Below are positions 44,749 through 54,135 of a stretch of 64,000 nt of DNA, piece after piece; positions within the stretch are counted from its first letter, which is position 1, and the number at the start of each line of letters is the position of its first letter. Location: positions 62,001-126,000 of the forward strand of contig NZ_JAIUFY010000014.1 of NCBI RefSeq assembly GCF_020165855.1, in the 5' to 3' direction. The translations under genes were made by a program, and so were the position numbers. The notes under the pieces are model-generated. The model had not been told where the DNA came from. It searched no databases and worked only from the letters and a program-made list of their open reading frames with translations. Source of the DNA: Celeribacter litoreus (GTDB lineage: Bacteria; Pseudomonadota; Alphaproteobacteria; Rhodobacterales; Rhodobacteraceae).

Positions 44749-45546
44749 ATGACACCGATCCTCCAAACCGAGCTGAGCTTTGCTCCCTGGGCCGACCCGC
44801 GCACGAACCGTCTGCCTGGGGTGATCCCTGTCGGCTTGGATGACTGGCTGGAGGTGGACACCGCCTATGCTGCGCAGATGGCGCTCCGCGATCACCTGAT
44901 CGCAACGCAGCCCGATGAGGTCATGGGCCTGCATGAGAGTGCGCGCCCTGCCGCAGAGGAACTGCTTGATGTCGTGTTGCCGCTTTTACCTCCACTGGGA
45001 TTTACGGTTTCGCCCGAGAGTGTGACCCGCCCCGATGGAGTGACAGTCCCCCTCGACCGATCCGCGCCACTGGAAACCCTCGGACGGCTCCTGCAATGCG
45101 ATCTCTGTCTGATGCAGCCCGACCCGACCGGCACAACGGACGAAAGCGTCCTCACCGGCGGCATCCTCTGCTTTCCCTCGGGGTGGCGCCTCTCGGAAAA
45201 ATTCATGCGCCCGATGATGCGTATTCACAAACCGATTGAGGTCTACACACCGGAACTTGGCAAACGTGTGCAGCGCCTTCTCGACGGGGTCCAGCCGGGA
45301 AGGGGCCTCATGCGCGGCACAGCCTCACGCTCTGATGCACATCTGGCTGATCCGCGGTCCGAGGGGGAGTATCGCCACGGACAGGCAACGTCGAAATTCA
45401 TCCGCGTCGAACGCCAGTGCCTCATCCGCCTGCCGGAAACCCGCGCCGTCGTGTTCACCATCCACACCCAAGTCGTCGAACCCTCCGCCCTGAGCGCGGA
45501 GCAAGCCGCAGCCTTGGACGCAAGCCCGATCCGCTTGGCGGACTAG
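44749..45546 (+). CDS. Haem-dependent oxidative N-demethylase family protein (DUF3445)
   Basis: 265 residues from the ATG of MTPILQTELSFAPWADPRTNRLPGV; the family start is LPF..W.....R..GL-like. Later blocks LLQCDLCLMQPDP, LTGGILCFPSGWRLSEKFMRPMMRIHKPIEVY and FIRVERQCLIRLPETRAVVFTIHTQV are characteristic of DUF3445. Characterised members demethylate dimethylamine using haem and electrons from a reductase subunit. The actual substrate here is unknown. The stop overlaps the convergent TPR gene by four bases. Confidence 0.82.
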   Translation: MTPILQTELSFAPWADPRTNRLPGVIPVGLDDWLEVDTAYAAQMALRDHLIATQPDEVMGLHESARPAAEELLDVVLPLLPPLGFTVSPESVTRPDGVTVPLDRSAPLETLGRLLQCDLCLMQPDPTGTTDESVLTGGILCFPSGWRLSEKFMRPMMRIHKPIEVYTPELGKRVQRLLDGVQPGRGLMRGTASRSDAHLADPRSEGEYRHGQATSKFIRVERQCLIRLPETRAVVFTIHTQVVEPSALSAEQAAALDASPIRLAD

Positions 45547-46259
45547 AAGCCTTCTGTCAGAGCAAGAAACTGGATGAGGCTCTCATCGTCCGGAAAGGCC
45601 TCATGCGCTGCAGCGGCCTTCGCGATGGCCTCATCAACCCGCCCCATCCCATAGAGCGCCAAAGCATTCTCCACATGCAAACGCGCACTCGTCTCCCCGA
45701 ACAGTTCCAGCCCCCAGTTGGAGACCCCCAACGCATCCTCGAAAAGGCCGGTAAGGTTCAGGGAGCGGGCATAGAAATAGATGACATCCTCGCTCTCGCT
45801 GTCGAGCTCCATCGCCTCTGCACAATCCGTCGAGGCCTCTTCAATCTTCCCGAGATCGAGCCGCACCACACAGCGCGACAGATAGCCCTGCATGTTCGGG
45901 TCTTCCTTTAGAACCCGCGTGTAGAGCCATTCCGCCGTCTTGTCATAACCGAGCTCATGCCACGTCCACGCGAGCATCCGCTGCGTATTCGGGGTCGCGT
46001 CTAGGCCCTTCGCACGCCGCAAATCGCGCAACGACTTCCCGTTCTCGCCGAGCTGCCGCCATGCGACCCCACGAGACGCGAGTGCTTCAGCACGCTCGAA
46101 ATCCAAGAGAGGCGCCTCAAGCGCCGTTGAGCACGCCGCGATGGTCGCCTCGGGCTGCGTGTTCGCGTTCAGCGCGACGCAAGTGTCATAGTCCGATTGT
46201 GCCGCTGCCGCGCCAGACCAAAGGGCAAATCCCACCGTCCATAAAAAACCTGTCCGCAT
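45543..46259 (-). CDS. Periplasmic TPR-repeat protein
   Basis: 238 residues from the ATG at 46259, with AAGGAG six bases upstream. A signal peptide (MRTGFLWTVGFALWSGAAAAQS) is followed by helical repeats: LDFERAEALASRGVAWRQLGENGKSLRDLRRA, MLAWTWHELGYDKTAEWLYTRVL, EDVIYFYARSLNLTGLFEDAL and RLHVENALALYGMGRVDEAIAKA. It is probably a periplasmic scaffold; partners are unknown. Confidence 0.8.
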   Translation of the reverse strand: MRTGFLWTVGFALWSGAAAAQSDYDTCVALNANTQPEATIAACSTALEAPLLDFERAEALASRGVAWRQLGENGKSLRDLRRAKGLDATPNTQRMLAWTWHELGYDKTAEWLYTRVLKEDPNMQGYLSRCVVRLDLGKIEEASTDCAEAMELDSESEDVIYFYARSLNLTGLFEDALGVSNWGLELFGETSARLHVENALALYGMGRVDEAIAKAAAAHEAFPDDESLIQFLALTEGF

Positions 46260-46292
46260 CACGCTCTCCTTTTCGGAGACACCATACGTGCG

Positions 46293-46315
46293 CTTCTTCT
46301 TGGCTCAAATACTCA
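46293..46315 (-). repeat. Copy 3 of the 23-base terminator-associated motif
   Basis: On the minus strand it begins TGAGTATTTG and ends GCCAAGAAGAAG. It follows the acnA terminator by a few bases and lies 34 bases before the TPR gene start. It differs from the copy at 31445 at one base. Confidence 0.6.
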
Positions 46316-46316
46316 A

Positions 46317-46348
46317 AAGAAAAAGCCCCGCAAAAAATGCAGGGCTTT
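46317..46348 (-). terminator. Intrinsic terminator after acnA
   Basis: AAAGCCCCGCA at 46322-46332 pairs with TGCAGGGCTTT at 46338-46348 (one wobble on the minus strand), followed by TTTTTCTTTT in the acnA direction. Confidence 0.85.
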
Positions 46349-46369
46349 CCAATGTGTTGCAGTGTTCCC

Positions 46370-49117
46370 TCAGGATTTGGCGAGGTTGCGCAAAACGTAG
46401 TGCAGCACGCCGCCGTTCTCGATGTATTCGATCTCGGGGGCGGTATCGATGCGGCACTTGACCTTGATGGTCTTGGTGCTGCCGTCCCCATAGGTGATCT
46501 GGCAGTCGAGCACTTCGAGCGGTTTCACACTGTCGAGGCCCAAGATTGTGACGCTCTCTTCTCCTGTGAGCCCGAGCGTCTTGCGCGTGTCGCCACCGGT
46601 GAACTCGAACGGCACAACGCCCATCCCCACGAGGTTAGAACGGTGGATGCGTTCAAAGCTCTCCGCGATCACGGCTTTCACGCCCAATAGCGCGGTGCCT
46701 TTCGCGGCCCAGTCACGGGACGAGCCCGCGCCATACTGTTCACCACCAAAGACCACGAGCGGGGTGCCTGCCTCTTGGTAGGCCATAGACGCTTCAAAGA
46801 CGGAGGTTTGTTCCCCATCCGGCCCTTTGGTGTAGCCGCCTTCTACCCCGTCGAGCATCTCGTTCTTGATCCGGATGTTGGCAAAGGTGCCGCGCATCAT
46901 GATCTCGTGGTTGCCGCGGCGCGAGCCGTAGGAGTTGAACTCCCGCACCGGCACGCCGTGCTCGGTGAGGTATTTGCCTGCGGGCGTGCTTTCCTTGAAC
47001 GAGCCCGCGGGAGAGATGTGGTCGGTCGTGACCATATCCCCGAGGATGAGCATAACCTTCGCGCCTTCGATGTTCTCGATGGCCCCTTTATCCGCGCCCA
47101 TGCCCTGGAAGTAGGGCGGATTCTGGATGTAGGTCGACTCCGGCGGCCAGTCGTAGGTTTCACCGCCCGACACCTCAACACCCTGCCATTTCTCGTCGCC
47201 TTTGAACACGTCGGCGTATTTCGACTTGAACGCTTCGCGGGTCACGGTTTTCTCCACGAGTTCCGCAATTTCCGCGTTGGTTGGCCAGATATCCCGCAGG
47301 TAGACGTCATTGCCGTCGATGTCCTGTCCGAGCGGTTCGGAAGTCAGGTCGATGTTCATGTCACCGGCGAGCGCATAGGCCACCACGAGCGGCGGCGAGG
47401 CGAGGTAGTTCGCGCGCACGTCCGGCGAGATGCGGCCTTCGAAGTTGCGGTTGCCGGAGAGGACAGAGGTCGCGATCAGGTCGCCCTCTGCAATGGCCTC
47501 GGACAGTTCCGGCGCAATCGGGCCGGAGTTGCCGATACAAGTTGTGCAGCCATAGCCCACGAGGTTGAACCCGATGGCGTCGAGGTCCTCTTGCAGACCC
47601 GCCGCTTCGAGATACTCGGTCACAACCTGAGAGCCGGGCGCGAGTGAGGTTTTCACCCAAGGTTTGCGGTTGAGGCCCAGAGCCCGCGCTTTGCGCGCCA
47701 CGAGACCCGCGCCGATCATCACATAGGGGTTCGAGGTGTTTGTGCAGGAGGTGATGGAGGCAATGACGACGGAGCCGTCATGCAACTCGTAATCCTGCCC
47801 TTTAACGGCTTGGGATTTGTGGCTGTTGATCGGTTTGGTTGCCGCCGGGCCTTCTTCGAGCATGTCTTTGGCGGCGTCCGAGACGTCGACGCCACGATAC
47901 TCCGCGACGACCTTCTCAAACGACGACGCCGCGCTCGTGAGGGCAACGTAGTCTTGCGGGCGTTTCGGGCCGGAGATAGCGGGGACGATGGTGCCCATGT
48001 CCAGTTCGAGCGTGGAGGAATAGATCGGATCGTAATCCGGCCCGCGCCAGAACCCGTTCTCTTTGGCGTAGGCTTCCACGAGGGCGATGCGATCCTTGTC
48101 GCGGCCGGTTTGATCGAGATAGCGGAGCGTTTCCGCGTCGATCGGGAAGAAGCCACATGTTGCGCCATATTCCGGCGCCATGTTGGCAATCGTGGCTCGT
48201 TGTGCCAGCGGCAGTTGGTCCAGCCCGTCGCCGTAGAATTCGACGAATTTGCCTACAACGCCGTGCTCGCGGAGCATTTCCACGACTTTGAGTACGAGGT
48301 CGGTGCCGGTGGTGCCTTCGACCATTTCGCCGGTGAGTTTGAAACCCACGACTTCGGGGATTAGCATGGAGATCGGCTGGCCGAGCATGGCGGCCTCCGC
48401 CTCAATCCCGCCGACGCCCCAGCCGAGCACGGCAAGTCCGTTTACCATGGTGGTGTGGCTGTCCGTGCCTACGAGCGTGTCGGGGTAGGCGACCTCTTTC
48501 CCGTTCTGGTCAGTGTCGGACCACACGGTTTGAGCGAGGTATTCGACGTTCACCTGGTGGCAGATACCGGTGCCCGGCGGCACAACGCGGAAGTTTTCAA
48601 AGGCGGTCTGGCCCCATTTGAGGAACTGGTAGCGTTCCATGTTGCGCTCGTATTCGCGGTCCACGTTCATCTGGAACGCGCGCGGGTTGCCGAATTCGTC
48701 GATCATCACCGAGTGGTCGATCACCAGATCGACGGGGACGAGTGGGTTGATCTTTTTCGCGTCGCCACCCAATGCCTTGATCCCGTCGCGCATCGCGGCG
48801 AGGTCCACAACGGCGGGCACGCCTGTGAAGTCCTGCATCAGCACGCGGGCAGGGCGGTAGGCGATCTCGCGCGGGTTCTGCCCGCCTTTTTCGGCCCACT
48901 CTGCGAAGGCTTTGATGTCATCGGTGGAGACGGAAAACCCGCCGTCTTCGAACCTTAGAATGTTTTCGAGAACCACTTTGAGCGACGCAGGGAGCTTGGA
49001 AAAATCGCCGAAGCCTGCCTCCTGCGCGGCGGGGATGGAAAAATAATCGATGCTTTTGCCGCCAACTGTGAGAGTTTTGCGGGTTTTTGCGGTGTCGAGG
49101 CCGACAGTAATCGTCAT
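46370..49117 (-). CDS. acnA: Aconitate hydratase A
   Basis: 915 residues, standard length. Iron-sulfur ligands appear in ITSCTNTSNP and GYGCTTCIGNSGP; active-site segments include LVGTDSHTTMVNGL, GAGSSRDWAAKGT and SFERIHRSNLVGMGVVPFEF. It interconverts citrate and isocitrate in the TCA cycle. It is monocistronic, with a terminator, and divergent from acnB across 351 bases. Confidence 0.97.
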   Translation of the reverse strand: MTITVGLDTAKTRKTLTVGGKSIDYFSIPAAQEAGFGDFSKLPASLKVVLENILRFEDGGFSVSTDDIKAFAEWAEKGGQNPREIAYRPARVLMQDFTGVPAVVDLAAMRDGIKALGGDAKKINPLVPVDLVIDHSVMIDEFGNPRAFQMNVDREYERNMERYQFLKWGQTAFENFRVVPPGTGICHQVNVEYLAQTVWSDTDQNGKEVAYPDTLVGTDSHTTMVNGLAVLGWGVGGIEAEAAMLGQPISMLIPEVVGFKLTGEMVEGTTGTDLVLKVVEMLREHGVVGKFVEFYGDGLDQLPLAQRATIANMAPEYGATCGFFPIDAETLRYLDQTGRDKDRIALVEAYAKENGFWRGPDYDPIYSSTLELDMGTIVPAISGPKRPQDYVALTSAASSFEKVVAEYRGVDVSDAAKDMLEEGPAATKPINSHKSQAVKGQDYELHDGSVVIASITSCTNTSNPYVMIGAGLVARKARALGLNRKPWVKTSLAPGSQVVTEYLEAAGLQEDLDAIGFNLVGYGCTTCIGNSGPIAPELSEAIAEGDLIATSVLSGNRNFEGRISPDVRANYLASPPLVVAYALAGDMNIDLTSEPLGQDIDGNDVYLRDIWPTNAEIAELVEKTVTREAFKSKYADVFKGDEKWQGVEVSGGETYDWPPESTYIQNPPYFQGMGADKGAIENIEGAKVMLILGDMVTTDHISPAGSFKESTPAGKYLTEHGVPVREFNSYGSRRGNHEIMMRGTFANIRIKNEMLDGVEGGYTKGPDGEQTSVFEASMAYQEAGTPLVVFGGEQYGAGSSRDWAAKGTALLGVKAVIAESFERIHRSNLVGMGVVPFEFTGGDTRKTLGLTGEESVTILGLDSVKPLEVLDCQITYGDGSTKTIKVKCRIDTAPEIEYIENGGVLHYVLRNLAKS

Positions 49118-49468
49118 GGGAGTGCCCTCTCGCTATAAGTGAACTGCGAGGCGACGCACGGGCGTTGCCTGCGTGGTATGGGTTAAGTCTTAGTGCTTTC
49201 GGGCCACTTGTCCATTGCGCAGATCGACCCTGTGCTGTGCTTCAATTCGATGGAATGCGTGCTCGCGGTGCAGGCCAGATGGTCGTGATAGCGGTGGACA
49301 CGGGGCGGCGCTCCCCATTAGAAGAGTTTTCACCAAGCAGCGTTGAATATCTTGCAAGCTGAAATCGATTGGTATACTTTCGCATACAAATAATCTGAGA
49401 GTCGGATCGCCCGCTGTTACAGCGACCCGGATTTCAGGTGTTTGTGTCACTCAATCGCAGGGATCGTC
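49118..49468. promoter_or_regulatory. Divergent acnA-acnB control region with operator-like dyad
   Basis: 351 bases without a credible gene. On the acnB side TTGGTA (49369-49374), a 16-base spacer and TAATCT (49391-49396) form a candidate promoter. It overlaps an imperfect palindrome spanning 49369-49390 (half sites GTAT at 49372-49375 and ATAC at 49384-49387), a pattern like the sites of GntR-family regulators. I could not place the acnA promoter. Confidence 0.5.
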
Positions 49469-52258
49469 ATGAGCTTGTATACCGACTACCTAACCGAAAT
49501 CGAAACGCGCAAAGGTGAGGGTCTCCACCCGAAACCGATTGACGATGGTGCCCTGGTTGCAGAGCTGATCACGCTCATCGAGGACACTGGCAGCGAGCAC
49601 CGCAAAGACGCGCTCCAGTTCTTCATCTACAACACCCTGCCGGGCACCACGAGCGCCGCTGGTGTGAAGGCTGCCTTCCTCAAAAAGATCATCCTCGGTG
49701 AGGTCACTGTCGAAGAGATCACCCCTGATTTCGCATTCGAACTGCTGTCCCACATGAAGGGTGGCCCGTCCGTTGAGGTTCTGCTCGACATCGCGCTTGG
49801 TGATGACGCAGCTCTCGCAGCAAAAGCTGCCGACGTTCTCAAAACGCAGGTCTTCCTCTACGAGGCCGACACCGAGCGCCTCAAAGTCGCTTACGAGGCT
49901 GGCAACGCCGTCGCCAAAGAGATTCTCGAAAGCTACGCGAAAGCCGAATTCTTCACCAACCTTCCGGAAGTCGAAGAAGAAATCAAAGTCGTGACCTACA
50001 TCGCGGCTGAAGGTGACATCTCCACTGACCTTCTGTCCCCGGGCAATCAGGCTCACTCCCGCTCCGACCGCGAACTGCACGGCAAGTGCATGATCACGCC
50101 GGAAGCACAGGCCGAAATTCAGGAACTGCAGAAAGCACACCCGGACGCCCGCGTGATGCTCATCGCTGAAAAAGGCACCATGGGCGTTGGCTCCTCCCGT
50201 ATGTCCGGTGTGAACAACGTCGCACTCTGGACCGGTAAGCAAGCGTCTCCGTATGTGCCCTTCGTCAACATCGCTCCGGTTGTTGCAGGCACCAACGGTA
50301 TTTCCCCGATCTTCCTCACCACCGTGGGCGTTACCGGTGGTATCGGCCTCGACCTCAAAAACTGGGTCAAGAAACTCGACGCAGACGGCAAGCCGGTTCT
50401 CGACGAGAACGGCGATCCGATCCTTGAACAGGCTTACTCCGTTGAGACCGGCAAGGTTCTGACGATCAACACCAAAGAAAAGAAACTCTATGACGCCGAC
50501 GGCACCGAGCTCGTCGATGTGTCCTCTGCCTTCACCCCGCAGAAAGTCGAGTTCATGAAAGCCGGCGGCTCCTACGCGGTCGTCTTCGGTAAGAAACTCC
50601 AGACCATCGCCGCCGAAACCCTCGGCGTCGAAGCGCCGCTGGTCTTTGCACCATCCAAAGAGATCACCAAAGAGGGCCAAGGCCTCACCGCTGTTGAGAA
50701 GATCTTCAACCGCAACGCAGTGGGTGTGCTCGCGAAAGACCCGCTCCTCGCCGGTTCCGACGTCCGCGTCAAAGTGAACATCGTTGGTTCGCAGGACACC
50801 ACGGGTCTCATGACCTCGCAGGAACTCGAAGCGATGGCTGCGACCGTGATTTCCCCGTCCGTGGACGGCGCGTATCAGTCCGGCTGTCACACCGCATCTG
50901 TTTGGGACAAAAAGGCTCAGGCCAACATCCCCAAACTGATGGCCTTCATGAACAAATTCGGCCTCATCACCGCGCGTGACCCGAAAGACCACTATCACGC
51001 CATGACCGACGTGATCCACAAAGTGCTCAACGACATCACCGTGGATGACTGGGACATCATCGTGGGCGGCGACTCCCACACCCGTATGTCCAAAGGCGTG
51101 GCTTTCGGCGCCGACTCCGGCACCGTGGCGCTCGCACTGGCAACCGGTGAAGCCACCATGCCGATCCCCGAGTCCGTGAAAGTGACCTTCAAAGGCGAAA
51201 TGAAAGACTACATGGACTTCCGTGATGTCGTTCACGCCACGCAGGCACAGATGCTCAAGCAGTGCGGCGACAACGTCTTCCAAGGCCGCGTCATCGAAGT
51301 GCACATCGGCACGCTGCTCGCTGACCAAGCGTTCACCTTCACCGACTGGACCGCAGAAATGAAGGCGAAAGCCTCCATCTGTATCTCCAACGACGACACG
51401 CTGATCGGCTCGCTCGAACTCGCGAAATCCCGTATCAAAGTGATGATCGAGAAGGGCATGGAGAACGAGGCCGGCACGCTGCAGGGTCTCATCGACAAAG
51501 CCGACAAGCGTATCGCAGAGATCAAATCCGGTGAGAAACCGGCTCTGACCCCGGACGAAGGCGCGAAATACTTCGCTGAGGTTGTTGTTGACCTCGACCT
51601 GATCGACGAACCGATGATCGCCGACCCGGACGTCAACAACGCCGATGTGTCCAAGCGCTACACCCACGACACCATCCGCCCTGTGTCCTACTACGGTGCT
51701 GAGAAGAAGGTCGATCTTGGCTTCGTTGGCTCCTGCATGGTGCACAAAGGCGACATGAAAATCGTCGCGCAGATGCTTAAGAACCTCGAGAAAGAGACCG
51801 GAAAGGTCGAATTCAAAGCTCCGCTGGTTGTGGCCGCTCCGACCTACAACATCATCGACGAGCTGAAAGAAGAGGGCGACTGGGAAGTGCTTCAGAAGTA
51901 CTCCGGTTTCGAGTTCGACGATCTCTTCCCGAAAGCACAGGCACGTACCGAGTATGAGAACACTCTCTACCTCGAACGTCCGGGTTGTAACCTCTGCATG
52001 GGTAACCAGGAGAAAGCAGAGAAGGGTGACACCGTGCTCGCAACCTCGACCCGCCTGTTCCAGGGCCGCGTCGTGGAAGACAGCGCCGACAAGAAAGGCG
52101 AGAGCCTTCTGGCCTCCACGCCGGTCGTCGTGCTCTCCGCAATTCTGGGCCGCACCCCGACCCTCGAAGAGTACAAACATGCAGTGGAAGGCATCGACCT
52201 GACCAAGTTCGCACCGCCGCTGCAGGTTCCGTCGACTGCAAAATCCGCTCACTTCTAA
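49469..52258 (+). CDS. acnB: Aconitate hydratase B
   Basis: 929 residues from the ATG of MSLYTDYLTEIETRKGEGLHPKPI, with CAGGGA upstream. The AcnB layout is clear: an N-terminal HEAT-like domain (1 to about 160), the swivel domain (RSDRELHGKCM, KGTMGVGSSRMSGVNN) and the catalytic domains. Cluster cysteines are in GFVGSCMVHKGD and CNLCMGNQEKA. It can act on citrate and isocitrate and, in some bacteria, on 2-methylisocitrate. Possessing both aconitases side by side is unusual for this family. It lies between acnA and DUF1223. Confidence 0.96.
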   Translation: MSLYTDYLTEIETRKGEGLHPKPIDDGALVAELITLIEDTGSEHRKDALQFFIYNTLPGTTSAAGVKAAFLKKIILGEVTVEEITPDFAFELLSHMKGGPSVEVLLDIALGDDAALAAKAADVLKTQVFLYEADTERLKVAYEAGNAVAKEILESYAKAEFFTNLPEVEEEIKVVTYIAAEGDISTDLLSPGNQAHSRSDRELHGKCMITPEAQAEIQELQKAHPDARVMLIAEKGTMGVGSSRMSGVNNVALWTGKQASPYVPFVNIAPVVAGTNGISPIFLTTVGVTGGIGLDLKNWVKKLDADGKPVLDENGDPILEQAYSVETGKVLTINTKEKKLYDADGTELVDVSSAFTPQKVEFMKAGGSYAVVFGKKLQTIAAETLGVEAPLVFAPSKEITKEGQGLTAVEKIFNRNAVGVLAKDPLLAGSDVRVKVNIVGSQDTTGLMTSQELEAMAATVISPSVDGAYQSGCHTASVWDKKAQANIPKLMAFMNKFGLITARDPKDHYHAMTDVIHKVLNDITVDDWDIIVGGDSHTRMSKGVAFGADSGTVALALATGEATMPIPESVKVTFKGEMKDYMDFRDVVHATQAQMLKQCGDNVFQGRVIEVHIGTLLADQAFTFTDWTAEMKAKASICISNDDTLIGSLELAKSRIKVMIEKGMENEAGTLQGLIDKADKRIAEIKSGEKPALTPDEGAKYFAEVVVDLDLIDEPMIADPDVNNADVSKRYTHDTIRPVSYYGAEKKVDLGFVGSCMVHKGDMKIVAQMLKNLEKETGKVEFKAPLVVAAPTYNIIDELKEEGDWEVLQKYSGFEFDDLFPKAQARTEYENTLYLERPGCNLCMGNQEKAEKGDTVLATSTRLFQGRVVEDSADKKGESLLASTPVVVLSAILGRTPTLEEYKHAVEGIDLTKFAPPLQVPSTAKSAHF

Positions 52259-52285
52259 GATCGAGCGCGATTTGAAATTCGGATC

Positions 52286-52311
52286 GGGCGGCCCCTCGGG
52301 GTCGCCCTTTT
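52286..52311 (+). terminator. Intrinsic terminator after acnB
   Basis: GGGCGGCCC-CTCG-GGGTCGCCC (one wobble) followed by TTTT. Confidence 0.85.
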
Positions 52312-52437
52312 CAGTTCAGGCGCACATATTCTCGGCAGGGAAGACGCCTGACGCGCCTGTAACAGCATCTCGCAATTCGTTGATTGGCTTTGAACGGCGC
52401 CATTGCGTAGAAAAGTGGGGCAACTGACGGAGCCCTC

Positions 52438-53205
52438 ATGCGACAGACTCGTGCCGCTTACAAACCGAACCGTAACCGCGTGCTCGCGCGGATCACCGCC
52501 GCCTTTATCGCGGCGGTCTCTCTGTTCGGAGCGACGGACGCCCGCGCCGAAAGTGCGGATGACACGCTCGTCGTTGTGGAGTTGTTCACCTCGCAAGGGT
52601 GCTCCTCCTGTCCGCCCGCCGATGCGATGATTGCGGAGCTTGCAACGCGCGAAGGTATTCTGCCACTCTCCTTGCATGTCGACTACTGGGATTACATCGG
52701 CTGGAGGGATCATTTCGCACAGCCGCAGTTCACCGAACGTCAGAAAGCCTATGCGCACGCTGCGGGCAAACGTAGCATCTATACGCCGCAGATGATTGTG
52801 CAGGGTGCAGAGCATGTTGTCGGCGTCAAACCTATGCGCCTCGGCGAAGCCGTAATGCGGTTTAGCGCCTTGCCGGAGCTTCCGGTTATGCTTGGCGCAA
52901 CGCGGGACGGGGACAAACTCATGGTGTCTGCTGTGGCGTCCGGACCTTTGCCGCCCGCCATGCGCGTGCAACTCGTCCGGTTCAATCCGCATGAACGGGT
53001 TATGATAGAACGCGGCGAGAATGCGGGGAAAACGGTGGACTACACGAATATCGTGACCCAATGGACGCCGATTGCCGATTGGACAGGCGCGGCCCCTCTC
53101 GCGATGACTGTGAACGTCAAAGGCGAGGATCACACGGCGATCATCTTGCAGGCTGTCACGCCACAAGGGCCGGGACCGATCCTCGCGGCTGTGCGGGCTG
53201 AGTAA
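52438..53205 (+). CDS. DUF1223 thioredoxin-like secreted protein
   Basis: 255 residues. A Tat-less Sec-type signal (basic start, then FIAAVSLFGATDARAES) precedes a thioredoxin-like domain with VVVELFTSQGCSSCPPAD, a Cys-Ser-Ser-Cys pair. The block HVDYWDYIGWRDHFA and RQKAYA...IYTPQMIV is diagnostic of DUF1223. Probably a periplasmic redox protein; the substrate is unknown. Six bases separate its stop from the convergent acyltransferase gene. Confidence 0.88.
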   Translation: MRQTRAAYKPNRNRVLARITAAFIAAVSLFGATDARAESADDTLVVVELFTSQGCSSCPPADAMIAELATREGILPLSLHVDYWDYIGWRDHFAQPQFTERQKAYAHAAGKRSIYTPQMIVQGAEHVVGVKPMRLGEAVMRFSALPELPVMLGATRDGDKLMVSAVASGPLPPAMRVQLVRFNPHERVMIERGENAGKTVDYTNIVTQWTPIADWTGAAPLAMTVNVKGEDHTAIILQAVTPQGPGPILAAVRAE

Positions 53206-53211
53206 GCGCGA

Positions 53212-54135
53212 TTACTCGGAGGCGAAGGCCTCTTCTTCCTCTTTCGTGAGCCGGTCCGGCTTCCACCGGCGGTGAATCCAGAACCACTGTTCCATATGCT
53301 CACGGGTGATGGCCTCTAGACTATCGTTCAGTGCTTGGGCCATCTCTTCGGCTGTGCTGTGGGGGATCGGGGCCTCGATCTGGACGCGGAAATTGAGGCC
53401 GTCGTCCTGACGCACACCATAGATCGGCACCAGCAGCGCGTCGTATTTGAGAGCCAGTTCCGCAGCGGAGAGCGCCGTGCGGGCGGGCTTGCCAAAGTAG
53501 GACAAAAGCGCCCCGTTGCGTTTGTAGACGTCGCTGAGAAAACCAATCATCCCGCCGGATTTCAAATGCTTGAGCATCTGTGCGTAACCGCGACGACCAC
53601 GCGGAAAGAGCGGCTCTCCGATGGTTCCGATGGCTTTCACATAGTGTTCGTTGAAGAACCGGTTGCGCATCGGATTGTAGAGAGAGCCGACGTCATAGCC
53701 ATGCGCAATCAGCGCGGCGCGGGGCACGTCGTAATTGCCAAAATGTCCGGTGTGCAGGATCACAGGGCGTCGGGTGTCTCGGGCATCCTTGAGGATCTCC
53801 GCGCCTGGGCCTTCGAAGGCAATGTCCTTCATTCGCGCAATAAATTCTTTGCCGGAATAGATCTCGATGAGTGTGCGGCCTGCATTGTCCGCGACGTCTC
53901 GCTGGAGGCGTTTGACTTCTGACGCGGGCAGGTCCGGCATGACGTAATCGAGGTTCTCGCGCACGCGGCGCGAATATCCTGCGAGCGGCGCGATGATGTG
54001 CGCCATGGTCCACCCCATAGACCGGACGCGCGTCTCATAGGGGAGCGTTAGGGCAAGTTTCAGCAGCCCGCGCATCAGCAGGTTCTGCACATAGTGCCCA
54101 GGTTTTCCCTCAATGCCGCCGCGGGTGATCTTCAT
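53212..54135 (-). CDS. Lysophospholipid/lipid A acyltransferase (LpxL/HtrB family)
   Basis: 307 residues. The catalytic HX4D motif is in HTGHFGNYD near residue 128. Further conserved blocks are RRGYAQMLKHLKSGGMIGFLSDVYKRNGALLSYFGKPARTALSAAELALKYDALLVPIYGVR and the end EHMEQWFWIHRRWKPD. Members add secondary fatty acids to lipid A at the inner membrane. The start overlaps the EamA gene by four bases (ATGA). Confidence 0.9.
   Translation of the reverse strand: MKITRGGIEGKPGHYVQNLLMRGLLKLALTLPYETRVRSMGWTMAHIIAPLAGYSRRVRENLDYVMPDLPASEVKRLQRDVADNAGRTLIEIYSGKEFIARMKDIAFEGPGAEILKDARDTRRPVILHTGHFGNYDVPRAALIAHGYDVGSLYNPMRNRFFNEHYVKAIGTIGEPLFPRGRRGYAQMLKHLKSGGMIGFLSDVYKRNGALLSYFGKPARTALSAAELALKYDALLVPIYGVRQDDGLNFRVQIEAPIPHSTAEEMAQALNDSLEAITREHMEQWFWIHRRWKPDRLTKEEEEAFASE

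Noticed and set aside
49490-52252. A 920-codon open frame on the minus strand opposite acnB
   Set aside because: It mirrors the codon structure of acnB, whose GC-rich third positions suppress stops on the opposite strand. Its product is rich in His/Asp/Phe/Val with no recognisable domain and no ribosome site.
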